Shown here: piece after piece, positions 9,406-18,782 of the stretch
Layout: every line of letters begins with the position of its first letter
How positions within the stretch are numbered: the stretch's first letter is position 1
Assembly: GCF_030408735.1 (NCBI RefSeq)
Contig: NZ_CP047204.1
Span: forward strand, 310,001 to 374,000
Origin: Corynebacterium faecale
GTDB taxonomy: Bacteria > Actinomycetota > Actinomycetes > Mycobacteriales > Mycobacteriaceae
Reading direction: 5' to 3'
Length of the DNA: 64,000 bases
Made by a program: the position numbers and the translations under genes
The notes under the pieces: model-generated
Seen by the model: the letters and a program-made list of their open reading frames with translations, nothing else
Databases searched by the model: none
Told to the model about the DNA's origin: nothing

Positions 9406-9495
9406 GTGTCTGCTGATCAACCCCAGAATGCAGAGATGGAAATTAAGACCGCTCAGCGGCATGTCCCGCTGCTTTGGTGGCATGCATCAATATAG
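9406..9495 (+). CDS. Possible 29-residue ORF divergent from the rhodanese oxidoreductase
   Basis: GTG start with a good GAGGAG site at 9396-9401. It encodes MSADQPQNAEMEIKTAQR, then HVPLLWWHASI and a TAG stop. The product is not recognised. It sits 50 nt downstream of a perfect CsoR/CstR palindrome and runs into the 3' end of the convergent SdpI-like gene, so it may be a leader peptide or the truncated start of a lost gene. Support is only the ribosome-binding site and position. Confidence 0.3.
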   Translation: MSADQPQNAEMEIKTAQRHVPLLWWHASI

Positions 9496-9805
9496 CCACT
9501 TCTGCGCCCATGCCTGCCAGTCCAGCCACAATCCCCCAGGAACCCCCAGCCTGCCACTGCACCAGCACAGCGATAGTCACCGTGGCCCCTGCCATCCACC
9601 ACAGATGATTAATGATGGGCAAGGCTGCTGCGTGCCCCGCCTGCCAGGCAGCCTGCGAACGCGTGGTTTTCCTGGTCCTGATGCCCACGCCACCGTTGTG
9701 CAGGAGCCGCCCCGCTGCAGCCGCCCGGGTGATACCGATACACAGCGGTGCGAGCATCACCACGGAGAACAACAGCGGGATAAGCCCAAGGGCTTCCTCG
9801 CTCAT
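9443..9805 (-). CDS. SdpI-like small membrane protein
   Basis: This 120-residue protein has three hydrophobic segments (about residues 8-26, 66-82 and 87-108) and the conserved loop GIRTRKTTRSQAAWQAGHAA between the first two. That loop matches the SdpI/YhfL family (RTRxTxxSxxAWxxxHRxA). Family members include immunity proteins and signal receptors against toxic peptides, but most actinobacterial copies are uncharacterised. Its start lies 3 nt after the end of rmlA (4-nt overlap absent), so it could be read through from the rhamnose operon. Confidence 0.7.
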   Translation of the reverse strand: MSEEALGLIPLLFSVVMLAPLCIGITRAAAAGRLLHNGGVGIRTRKTTRSQAAWQAGHAAALPIINHLWWMAGATVTIAVLVQWQAGGSWGIVAGLAGMGAEVAILMHATKAAGHAAERS

Positions 9806-9808
9806 GGC

Positions 9809-10675
9809 CTAGCGTTCACCCGCGGCGCGCAGCAGGTAGTGGCCGTAGCCGGACTTCTTCAAGCTCTCGCCCAGTTCCACCAGCTCAGCAGCAGTGATGA
9901 ACCCGGCCCGGTAGGCAGCAACCTCAGGGGAGCCGATGATATTGCCGGTACGCTTCTGCAGCACCTCTACATAGGAGGACGCCTCCGACATGGAATCAAT
10001 CGTGCCGGTATCCAACCAGACATCGCCACGATCCAGACGCTGCACGGTCAGGGCACCGGCCTGCAAGTAAGCCTCGTTCACGGAGGTGATCTCCAATTCG
10101 CCACGCTCAGAAGGCTTGATCGACTTGGCGATCTCCACCACGCGGTTGTCATAGAAGTACAGACCCACCACCGCGAAGTTGGACTTCGGCACCACCGGTT
10201 TTTCCTCGATGGAGACCGCGCGGTTATCCGCATCAAATTCGACCACACCATAACGCTCCGGGTCGGAGACCTCATAGGCGAACACCGTGCCACCGTCGGG
10301 ATCGGCACAGGCTTTCAGGGCGCGGCCGAGTTGGGCGCCGTCGAAGATGTTATCGCCAAGCACCAATGCCACATCATCATCACCGATGAAGTCCTCACCG
10401 ATGATAAACGCCTGCGCCAACCCATCCGGGGAGGGCTGTACCGCATAGGTTAGTTTAATGCCCCACGCGGAACCATCACCCAGGAGGCGTTCAAAGGAGT
10501 CACGATCCTCCGGAGTGGTGATGATCAGGATTTCGCGGATACCGGCCTGGATCAGGGTGGTCAGGGGATAGTAGACCATCGGCTTGTCATAGATCGGCAT
10601 CAACTGCTTGGAGATGCCCTTGGTGATCGGGTACAACCGGGTACCGGACCCACCGGCTAGAATGATGCCCTTCAT
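9809..10675 (-). CDS. rmlA: Glucose-1-phosphate thymidylyltransferase
   Basis: 288 residues with the nucleotidyltransferase signature [16 protein letters not shown] at the N-terminus, [16 protein letters not shown], and [10 protein letters not shown] with the metal-binding Asp near residue 110. It makes dTDP-glucose from glucose-1-phosphate and dTTP, the first step of dTDP-L-rhamnose synthesis. Rhamnose links arabinogalactan to peptidoglycan in this group, so the operon should be important for growth. Its ATG directly follows the stop of rmlCD, indicating tight coupling. Confidence 0.93.
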   Translation of the reverse strand: MKGIILAGGSGTRLYPITKGISKQLMPIYDKPMVYYPLTTLIQAGIREILIITTPEDRDSFERLLGDGSAWGIKLTYAVQPSPDGLAQAFIIGEDFIGDDDVALVLGDNIFDGAQLGRALKACADPDGGTVFAYEVSDPERYGVVEFDADNRAVSIEEKPVVPKSNFAVVGLYFYDNRVVEIAKSIKPSERGELEITSVNEAYLQAGALTVQRLDRGDVWLDTGTIDSMSEASSYVEVLQKRTGNIIGSPEVAAYRAGFITAAELVELGESLKKSGYGHYLLRAAGER

Positions 10676-12037
10676 TTACAGCTCCTCAAGGTAATCGCTT
10701 AGACGTGTGCGCCAATCCGGTGCCTCAAAACCAGTGGCCGCCAGCTTGGACAGATCCAGCACCGAGTTCAACGGCCGCGGTGCTGCCTCAGGCTTGTCAG
10801 CGAAGTAGTCTGCCGTGGACACACCGGTCACCTGGGAGGCATCCCGGAATACCTCCCGGGCGATATCCGCCCAGGATGCAGGTTCACCGGAGTTGCTGAG
10901 GTTATAGGTGCCATAGTCAGCACCGGATTCCAGCAGGTGTTTGATACCTGCGGCGATATCCCGGGTGAAGCTTAAACGCCCGATCTGATCATCCACCACC
11001 GACGGGGAAATGCCACGTTGATCAAGTGATGTCATGGTTTTCACAAAATTATTGCCATCACCGATCACCCAACTGGTGCGCACCACATAATGCCTGCCGG
11101 CGGTGGCAGCGGCGATATCACCGGCGGCCTTGGACTGGCCGTACACACCCAGCGGGGAGAAGGCAGCCTGCTCATCATAGGACTGGGCAGTGCCATCGAA
11201 GACATAATCAGAGGACACATGCACCAGGGTGAGATTGTTCTCCCGGGCTATCGTGGCGAGGTTTCCTACCGCGGTGGCGTTAACGGCCCACGCGGTGGCT
11301 CGATCGGTTTCAGCCGTGTCAACGGCCGTGTAGGCAGCGGCGTTGATGATGGCGGAATACTGCTTCCAGGGCCGAGCGGTGTTCAGATCAGCGGTGATAT
11401 CCAGCTCGGCGCGGGTGACAAATTCAGCGCCGGGGAACGCCGCGCGCAGCGCGGTGCCCAATTGACCGGCGGCACCTGTGACCAGAACCTTGCGGGAGGG
11501 CAGCGGGGAAGCGTCGGCAAGCGCAGGGTGTTTTTTGTCCTTATCGGAGATCTCGGTGATCGGCAGGGGCCAGTCGATCATGTCGAGGTTGACATTGGAG
11601 TAGGTGGCGTTGGGGGACCAGTGATCATTGACCAGGTAGGTATAGAGCGTGTTGTTTTCCAGCGCCTGGAAACCATTGGCCACCCCGCGCGGGACGTACA
11701 CGCCGACATCAGGGGTGATCGTGGTGGTGACCACCGCCCCAAAGGTGGGGGAGCCTTCGCGGAGATCGCACCACGCGCCGAACACGGCGCCGGTGCCCAC
11801 GGAGACGAATTTATCCCAGGGCTCGGCGTGCAGACCGCGGGTGGTTCCGGCGGTGGCGTTGAAGCTCATGTTGTTTTGCACGGGGCCAAAATCCGGCAGG
11901 CCCATGCTGGTCATCTTGTTGCGTTGCCAGTTTTCCTTGAACCAGCCGCGGTTATCGCCGTGAACCGGGAAATCAAAGATGAACAGGCCATCAATGTCGG
12001 TCTCGCGGAAGGTGAGGTCTTTGTTGAATGAGGTCAT
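10676..12037 (-). CDS. rmlCD: Fused dTDP-4-dehydrorhamnose 3,5-epimerase / reductase
   Basis: 453 residues. The first 175 or so form the RmlC cupin epimerase (HGDNRGWFKENWQR, NMSFNATAGTTRGLHAEPWDKF, YVPRGVANGFQ). From about residue 185 an SDR-type RmlD reductase follows (VLVTGAAGQLGTALR, SSDYVFDG, and the catalytic YGQSKAAGD). The fusion performs the last two steps of dTDP-L-rhamnose synthesis in one polypeptide. It lies 3 nt after rmlB and abuts rmlA. The fusion is typical of corynebacteria. Confidence 0.93.
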   Translation of the reverse strand: MTSFNKDLTFRETDIDGLFIFDFPVHGDNRGWFKENWQRNKMTSMGLPDFGPVQNNMSFNATAGTTRGLHAEPWDKFVSVGTGAVFGAWCDLREGSPTFGAVVTTTITPDVGVYVPRGVANGFQALENNTLYTYLVNDHWSPNATYSNVNLDMIDWPLPITEISDKDKKHPALADASPLPSRKVLVTGAAGQLGTALRAAFPGAEFVTRAELDITADLNTARPWKQYSAIINAAAYTAVDTAETDRATAWAVNATAVGNLATIARENNLTLVHVSSDYVFDGTAQSYDEQAAFSPLGVYGQSKAAGDIAAATAGRHYVVRTSWVIGDGNNFVKTMTSLDQRGISPSVVDDQIGRLSFTRDIAAGIKHLLESGADYGTYNLSNSGEPASWADIAREVFRDASQVTGVSTADYFADKPEAAPRPLNSVLDLSKLAATGFEAPDWRTRLSDYLEEL

Positions 12038-12040
12038 GGT

Positions 12041-13459
<1,419 letters not shown>

Positions 13460-14947
13460 TTGGATATTGCGAAAAGTGAAATGGCGCAAGAATGGCTCCA
13501 AAATTTTTCTAAACAGCCTGCAGAGGGAAGATTTTATTCGGATTGGCATATAGCTCAGAAACTACTGAGTGAAATACAATTCCAACCCACAGATGTTATT
13601 AGAAACAATATTTCTAAGGCGCTTTTTGAGATGCTTGAATCGGGTAGAATCAACGCAAAAATTTTTCCTACCAATGTGATTTCCCTAAAAGAAATCCCTC
13701 CTGTTCCCAACCCGAAACACGCAGAGGAAATTGAGGCGCTAAAAGGGAAGGGGAATAAGTCTTATAAAGAATGGAAAGATAGAAATAAGGATTTATTTAA
13801 AAACTCATTAAATATTAAGGATGTTAATCCGTTTTCATTGGAGGACCAACTAAGGTTCCTTAAAGAAAAACATCGGTTTCCTCCTGCTAATGTAGGTTAT
13901 TTTCAGCATTGTGCTTTCGAGACTTTTTATCCCAACCAGCCAGCATTGCACTCGGGTGATGACATGTTTGCTACGGCACCTGGCAGTGAAGCGATTACCG
14001 CTAATCTTCTAGGAAAATTATCTGCCGAAATGGAGAACGAGTTCCTCAAAGCGGCTGCGGGGGAGGATGAAGTGATTGAGGAAGCTCGCACGGTACTTTT
14101 AATCGCTGACTTTGCGGGAACCGGAACTCAAATCCTTCAGTATGCAAGAACCTTCCTCGCTAATAAACGCGTGAAAGAGCGACGCAAAGCGGGCAAATTA
14201 AAAATTGCATTAATTTGTTATGCTTCCACCCCTCTTGCTCAAAAGTGGATAGAAATCAACTCAGACCACTTTGACGAGCACGAATTTATCCAAGGAGTTC
14301 CGACTCTCGCGACCTTGCATTGGTCATCTCGGGAGATGGAAGATTTGAGAGAATTTCTCACTAAGCACGCATTCAATAAAGAGGCAAGAAACAAATTTTC
14401 TTTTGGCTTCCAAAGATCCGGGGCGCTCTTTTGTTCTGGTTTTTCAATCCCGAATAATTTGCCGATAGTGCTTAGGCAGTCTTATGGACCGACTCCAAAC
14501 TGGCACCCCCTTTTTACCCATCAGAACATCAGTCGAGAATTTTCTGGAATCCCAGCAACCGGATCAGATGAAGCGATATTGATAAATAATCATCCTGAAT
14601 TTGAGCCGGGTCCGAGCCTGTCGGCGGCGAAGCGATCCTCCTATTATGTTGAGGTGCTGAAGCTAATTGACATTTTATTTATCCTTTTTCTAAATAAGCA
14701 ATCAGCCGGTCCTCCTCTTGATATTGCTGAATTATCCGGCAAGCTTGGAGTAGATATGAATGAGATCGAAAGAAGACTAAAAGTTCTGGAGAAGGGGCAA
14801 TTCATAGACCGTGGTTGGCAGTTAACGCAAAAGGGCGTAGACGAACTGCATTATATGCAAAAAACTAAATATCGGAAAAAATATTTCTTGCGCACTGTCG
14901 ATAAGGTGTACTACCCTCACTCCTTGAGGCTAGGAGAAGATTGGTGA
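13460..14947 (+). CDS. Retron-associated effector: PRTase-like domain with C-terminal winged helix
   Basis: A 495-residue protein, AT-rich and rare-codon-rich compared with its neighbours. The N-terminal 200 residues are not recognised. A central Rossmann-like segment (LLIADFAGTGTQIL at 213-226, then KIALICYAST) resembles the PRPP-loop region of phosphoribosyltransferase-like (PRTase-CE type) proteins. It is followed by PNNLPIVLRQ and NWHPLF near 331-352, also like that family. Residues about 395-470 look like a winged helix (LSGKLGVDMNEIERRLKVLEKGQF). The TTG at 13460 follows a GGGGGAAAG run; the ATG at 13481 is an alternative start. Its place directly before the ncRNA and RT suggests the toxic arm of a retron defence system. 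Closest, from memory, to type III retrons. Confidence 0.7.
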   Translation: MDIAKSEMAQEWLQNFSKQPAEGRFYSDWHIAQKLLSEIQFQPTDVIRNNISKALFEMLESGRINAKIFPTNVISLKEIPPVPNPKHAEEIEALKGKGNKSYKEWKDRNKDLFKNSLNIKDVNPFSLEDQLRFLKEKHRFPPANVGYFQHCAFETFYPNQPALHSGDDMFATAPGSEAITANLLGKLSAEMENEFLKAAAGEDEVIEEARTVLLIADFAGTGTQILQYARTFLANKRVKERRKAGKLKIALICYASTPLAQKWIEINSDHFDEHEFIQGVPTLATLHWSSREMEDLREFLTKHAFNKEARNKFSFGFQRSGALFCSGFSIPNNLPIVLRQSYGPTPNWHPLFTHQNISREFSGIPATGSDEAILINNHPEFEPGPSLSAAKRSSYYVEVLKLIDILFILFLNKQSAGPPLDIAELSGKLGVDMNEIERRLKVLEKGQFIDRGWQLTQKGVDELHYMQKTKYRKKYFLRTVDKVYYPHSLRLGEDW

Positions 14948-15130
14948 TTTTAGTGAGAGTCATCGTGTCGCGGTGACACCCACCTTTTGAAAAATAGGTG
15001 AATGTGGGGGCAGGCCTTAGCCTGTCTCTCGGGTTGAGCCCACGCTCTCTGGCTGCGCGGTGGGCAATGCTGGACTTCGACCTTCGGTCTACGCCGCATT
15101 GCCCACCCCACCCAGTCAGGACCAGAGTAA
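14941..15130 (+). ncRNA. Candidate retron msr-msd non-coding RNA
   Basis: The gap between effector and RT is densely structured. In order: hairpin GTGTC/GACAC (14965-14979); CACCTTTT-GAAA-AATAGGTG (14981-15000); CAGGC-cTTA-GCCTG (15011-15024), extendable by G-C/G-U pairs and enclosed by GTGGG/CCCAC (15004-15008/15039-15043); then a long hairpin with a perfect 12-bp stem GGTGGGCAATGC/GCATTGCCCACC (15059-15070/15096-15107) capped by GACC-TTC-GGTC. Small hairpins followed by one long stem just before the RT start is the usual msr then msd order. End pairing (a1/a2) is weak: only TTGGT (14941) with ACCAG (15121) is visible. The priming G was not assigned; the ends are approximate. Confidence 0.75.
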
Positions 15131-16255
15131 ATGAACGAATTTTCTCCTAACCTCTTCTACGGTAGTCGGCCGAACGGTATTCCTGATGAGGTGCTTGATG
15201 CCGCATGGGACGGGTTTACATTCCAGAGGGATCGTGGCCTTACCCCGATTTTAACTCTCGGGCATTTAGCGAGTCTTGTTCGTGTAGATTATTCAGTGCT
15301 TCGTGGTGTGGTCGACAGATCATGGGACCCGTATGAAGATTTGTCCATTCCCAAAAAACGGGGTGGTAGACGAGAATTATCTCGGCCACATCCGTTGCTC
15401 ATGGTGGCTCAAAAATGGATTTTAGCGAATGTATTATCAAATCTAAATTATAATGATGCTTCGTTCGCTTATACGCCAGGAAGGTCGATAGTCCATTGTG
15501 CCCGTCGGCACGTCGGAGCGCGTTGGCTTCTAAAATTAGACATAAAAGATTTTTTCGACAGTGTGGATGAGATATCCGTATATAAAATCTTTCGCTCTCT
15601 TGGTTATGAAAAACTTATCAGCCTTGAATTGGCGCGCCTCTGTACTAGGGTAACTTCCAAATCTCCTCGATTTGACGAGGACCTAGCGAAATATAATAGC
15701 ATCTTTAGTTATCGATATCCCGTCAAAGGCCAGTTACCTCAAGGGGCTCCTACTAGTGGGGCGTTGGCGAATGCTGCGATGATTAAGGTTGATCAGACTC
15801 TACAGAGCATCGTTCGTAGGCATCGTTTTACATACACCCGTTACTCGGATGATTTAGTGTTCTCTACGAGCTCTAAAGTAGACCGTTTCCAGCTGGTCTC
15901 ATTGAAGCGAGATGTCGAGCGTGAACTTTCTTTTGCTGGTTTTCGCCTCCGGCAAGACAAGACCCGAATAATACCTCCAGGGGCACGGAAAATCGTCCTC
16001 GGTTTGCTGATCGACGAAAACAGTGTTCGTCTTACTCCTGAGTTTAAACGGCGGGTAAATACTCATCTGCGAGGTGTGGAAAAATTTGGTCTTGTTGCAC
16101 ATGTGCAACATCGTAAGTTTCGCTCGATTTTTTCCTTCGTAAACCACGTAGAGGGACTGCTAGAGTTTGCACGCAATGTTGAACCGAGTTTTGCTGAAGC
16201 TTCTTTCGAAACATGGCGGGAACTTGTTCCCTCGCTTGATAAGCCATCTTCCTGA
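15131..16255 (+). CDS. Retron-type reverse transcriptase
   Basis: 374 residues, a usual retron RT length, with no maturase or endonuclease extension. It shows KLDIKDFFDSV (catalytic D137), PQGAPTSG (203-210), the catalytic YSDD box (238-241, D240/D241), and a thumb-like region (VLGLLIDENSVRLTPEFKRR at 289 onward). Two positions differ from commonly quoted retron signatures: the NAXXH-like site reads CARRH (123-127) and VTG reads VLG (289-291). AGGA at 15118-15121 with a 9-nt spacer supports the ATG. Expected role: reverse-transcribes the upstream ncRNA into msDNA, which keeps the effector in check until phage attack. Codon use is AT-rich, unlike the host. Confidence 0.87.
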   Translation: MNEFSPNLFYGSRPNGIPDEVLDAAWDGFTFQRDRGLTPILTLGHLASLVRVDYSVLRGVVDRSWDPYEDLSIPKKRGGRRELSRPHPLLMVAQKWILANVLSNLNYNDASFAYTPGRSIVHCARRHVGARWLLKLDIKDFFDSVDEISVYKIFRSLGYEKLISLELARLCTRVTSKSPRFDEDLAKYNSIFSYRYPVKGQLPQGAPTSGALANAAMIKVDQTLQSIVRRHRFTYTRYSDDLVFSTSSKVDRFQLVSLKRDVERELSFAGFRLRQDKTRIIPPGARKIVLGLLIDENSVRLTPEFKRRVNTHLRGVEKFGLVAHVQHRKFRSIFSFVNHVEGLLEFARNVEPSFAEASFETWRELVPSLDKPSS

Positions 16256-16488
16256 AGATGGGTCATAAACAACTTATGATAATACTTTTTGAGTCTTGAA
16301 TCGGGATTGAAGTTCTTTAAGCGCAAAATCGAAACTGTTATAAACCGAGTCGTGAAAGAGTCCCCGTAAGCTACTAAATAAATTCTGCCTTTGATCACAT
16401 TGTTGTGAAGATTCTCCTCAACCACATGCTTTTTATTGTCCTTATCTGACCCCGTCCATATTGTGGGGCCAAGGAGGTCCATAAGAAC
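16256..16488. other. AT-rich tail of the retron island
   Basis: Non-coding as far as I can see. A CCATCTTC/GAAGATGG hairpin (16245-16262) overlaps the RT stop codon and may be a terminator without a T-run. The composition returns to GC-rich near 16445, just before the next gene, whose ribosome-binding site AAGGAGG lies at 16470-16476. Confidence 0.5.
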
Positions 16489-17466
16489 ATGCAACCGAGC
16501 GAAACCAAACCCCAGTCAGGTTCCACCGTGGCTGGCATGACTCACCAGACCGCGGACCAAAACCGCCAGGTCGGCACGCCGCCCACAACCACACAGAATG
16601 GCCAAACTAGCCACACCCGCCCAGCCGACACCAGCGATGTCGGATGGGGAATGCCCATCCTGACGATCATCGTTACCGGTTTTGCCATCTTTACTGCCTT
16701 CCTAGGCAGCGGAGCCATTGGTGGCACCCCCATCGCAGAGGCTGCCGGCGGGGCATTGTCCGCAGATGCCACACCACTGGCCCCCGCCAGCACGGCTTTC
16801 AGCATCTGGAGCGTAATCTACGCAGGCCTAGCCGGGTATGCCATTTGGCAGCTATTCCCTGCAGCCCGGCGCTCGCCCAGGCAGAAACACCTACGCCCCT
16901 GGGCGATTGCTTCTGTCGTCTTGAATTCCGTGTGGATCTGGACGGTGCAGTTCGATCAAGTCTGGGCATCGGTCTTGGTGATCACGGTGCTGCTCGTAGT
17001 GCTTATCCGCATCATGTACATCCTGGGTGAACCCCGCACGGGTGGCTGGCCTGATTTAATCCTCACTGAGGGCACGTTTGGCCTCTACTTCGGTTGGGTG
17101 TTGGTGGCCACCTTCGCCAACCTCTTTGCGTACCTTTCTTCAGCGGGGCTCGATGCCTTCACCACCATCCCCGTGGGCGTTGCCGGTATTGTCCTCGCTG
17201 GTCTCATCGGCGTGGTCGCAGCGATTATCGACGGCGGCCGCATCGCCCCAGCCCTCGCCACTTCCTGGGGCCTGGCCTGGATCGCGGTGGGACGCACCAC
17301 CGGCACCTATGACTCACAAATATTGGTGATCACGGCTGCCGCGGCCTCTGCCGTTGTCCTGCTGACTGCCATCATCGCTTGGTCGCTCAGGCGCTCTGCC
17401 ACCAGCGGGCGAGCCCCGGCGACCAGAGACCAGGCACCAGCTGAACCAGGACACGCCACCAGCTAA
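16489..17466 (+). CDS. TspO/MBR-like multi-pass membrane protein
   Basis: 325 residues with a polar 50-residue N-terminal tail rich in Gln/Thr. At least seven hydrophobic helices follow between about residue 55 and 300, and the C-terminus is polar. Features such as TAFSIWSVIYAGLAGYAIWQ and LNSVWIWTVQFDQVWAS resemble the tryptophan-rich sensory (TspO/MBR-related) family, but the protein is about twice the usual TspO length. Function unknown; members bind porphyrins or other hydrophobic ligands. A strong AAGGAGG precedes the ATG. Confidence 0.55.
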   Translation: MQPSETKPQSGSTVAGMTHQTADQNRQVGTPPTTTQNGQTSHTRPADTSDVGWGMPILTIIVTGFAIFTAFLGSGAIGGTPIAEAAGGALSADATPLAPASTAFSIWSVIYAGLAGYAIWQLFPAARRSPRQKHLRPWAIASVVLNSVWIWTVQFDQVWASVLVITVLLVVLIRIMYILGEPRTGGWPDLILTEGTFGLYFGWVLVATFANLFAYLSSAGLDAFTTIPVGVAGIVLAGLIGVVAAIIDGGRIAPALATSWGLAWIAVGRTTGTYDSQILVITAAAASAVVLLTAIIAWSLRRSATSGRAPATRDQAPAEPGHATS

Positions 17467-17498
17467 CTACCGGCGCGTCTAGATAATCCCCACAAGTC

Positions 17499-17533
17499 AC
17501 CCGCCGTCTCCTACCTCGTAGCAGACGGCGGGT
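17499..17533. terminator. Terminator between convergent membrane-protein genes
   Basis: Perfect 11-bp stem ACCCGCCGTCT/AGACGGCGGGT with a 13-nt loop. It lies between the TspO-like gene (plus) and the flippase-like gene (minus). The T-run is short. Confidence 0.7.
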
Positions 17534-17537
17534 TCTG

Positions 17538-18782
17538 CTATCCGGCCTGGGTTCCTGAAATAACCGGCGCCCCACGCCCAAACAGCGCCACCAGGTGCAC
17601 AACCAGGCCCACCAATGGGCCGATAATCAGAGCCAGCGCAGCCCCCGTCGCCAGCTCCCACGGCCCCATCAAGATCGCCACGGCAACCACTGTGGCCACG
17701 ACCCAGCCGGCCAGGTATAGGCCATGCCGGTCGTAGGCAATGGTGGCGCAACCCGTGACCATCAACGTGGCCGTAGCAGTAGCCCCCAGTGTTAGCGCAG
17801 CCAGCAGACTACCTGGCACGGCGAAGATCTCCTGACGCAGGATCACCTCGAAAAGCCAGGGCCCGATCAGCCAGGCCAGCCCGGATCCAACCAGCCCGAC
17901 GCCCCACACAATCGCCAGTGGCCCGGCAAGCGCATTCCACGGCGAACGCCCACCCTGCACAAATCGCACGATGATCGCGGATTGGAATTGCTGCAGCGGC
18001 ACAAGCAAAGGAGCGCGTGTCAGCGTGACCGCATAGATCACGGCCGCAGCCGTCACGGCCTGGCCGGTGGTGTCGGGGTTGGTGAGTTTCACGAGCGTCG
18101 GAAAGCCGGTGATCAGCACGGCCGTCGAACCAGATGCCGCCATCGCGGTCAGCGCCTGACGCATAAACACGCGAGCAGACACATCGGTCACCGAGCCCAG
18201 CGCCGCCCGCGCTTCCTTTGACAACGCCACAATCACCATCCATGACACCGCCCCCACCACGGTGATGAACAGGAACGCCAGCAGCTGGTATCCCAGCAGC
18301 CAGGCAATCACTGCCAGGATCATACGCATGCCGGTGTCCAGGGAGATCAGCGCCGCGTACTGTTTCCACAACTGGCATCCGGACAGGATCCCGGACACCG
18401 TCGCCTGTACCGCGTAACTGCCCAGGCCCACGGCCAGCATGCCCACACCAATACCCTGGTGCTCGCTCAGCAACCGCCCGATCCAGAACGGCGCTGTCGC
18501 ACCCAGCACCACCGCGGTCACCGCAGCAGCGCCCAGTGAGAACAGGATCGGACGCACCGAGCTTCTCGACGCCACCTTCCCCCCACCTCGTGCCGCCGAC
18601 ACCGCGCGCGTCGTCTCCTGCGTCAGTCCTGTCAGCACGCCGGTGCCGGCGAAGAACAGTCCCCAGTAGGCGGTGAACTCCTCGGTGAGTGTGCCGGAGG
18701 AGCCGAGTGCCCAGGCGGCGATGATGATGACCACGAAGCCGGAGATACCGGCGATGATGGTGGCCAGGGTCAGGTATTTCAT
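17538..18782 (-). CDS. Polysaccharide flippase-like (MOP superfamily) membrane protein
   Basis: 414 residues of almost continuous hydrophobic helices (about 12). The N-terminal half starts with YLTLATIIAGISGFVVIIIA and contains a conserved polar stretch GLTQETTRAVSAAR, as in MOP-type lipid-linked sugar exporters. It is shorter than Wzx/MurJ proteins and has no clear substrate motif. Its start overlaps the stop of the aminopeptidase gene by 4 nt, so it is the third gene of a minus-strand unit with two peptidases. The link between peptidases and a flippase is not explained by sequence. Confidence 0.6.
   Translation of the reverse strand: MKYLTLATIIAGISGFVVIIIAAWALGSSGTLTEEFTAYWGLFFAGTGVLTGLTQETTRAVSAARGGGKVASRSSVRPILFSLGAAAVTAVVLGATAPFWIGRLLSEHQGIGVGMLAVGLGSYAVQATVSGILSGCQLWKQYAALISLDTGMRMILAVIAWLLGYQLLAFLFITVVGAVSWMVIVALSKEARAALGSVTDVSARVFMRQALTAMAASGSTAVLITGFPTLVKLTNPDTTGQAVTAAAVIYAVTLTRAPLLVPLQQFQSAIIVRFVQGGRSPWNALAGPLAIVWGVGLVGSGLAWLIGPWLFEVILRQEIFAVPGSLLAALTLGATATATLMVTGCATIAYDRHGLYLAGWVVATVVAVAILMGPWELATGAALALIIGPLVGLVVHLVALFGRGAPVISGTQAG

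Noticed and set aside
9368..10453. 361-codon plus-strand frame
   Set aside because: Antisense to rmlA and the SdpI-like gene; no family resemblance.
15131..16255. Group II intron or diversity-generating retroelement reverse transcriptase
   Set aside because: No maturase or endonuclease extension, no intron RNA domain V-like end, no template/variable repeat pair or Avd gene; the structured RNA precedes the RT as in retrons.
16063..16494. 143-codon minus-strand frame overlapping the RT end
   Set aside because: More than a third is antisense to the RT and the rest has no recognisable features.
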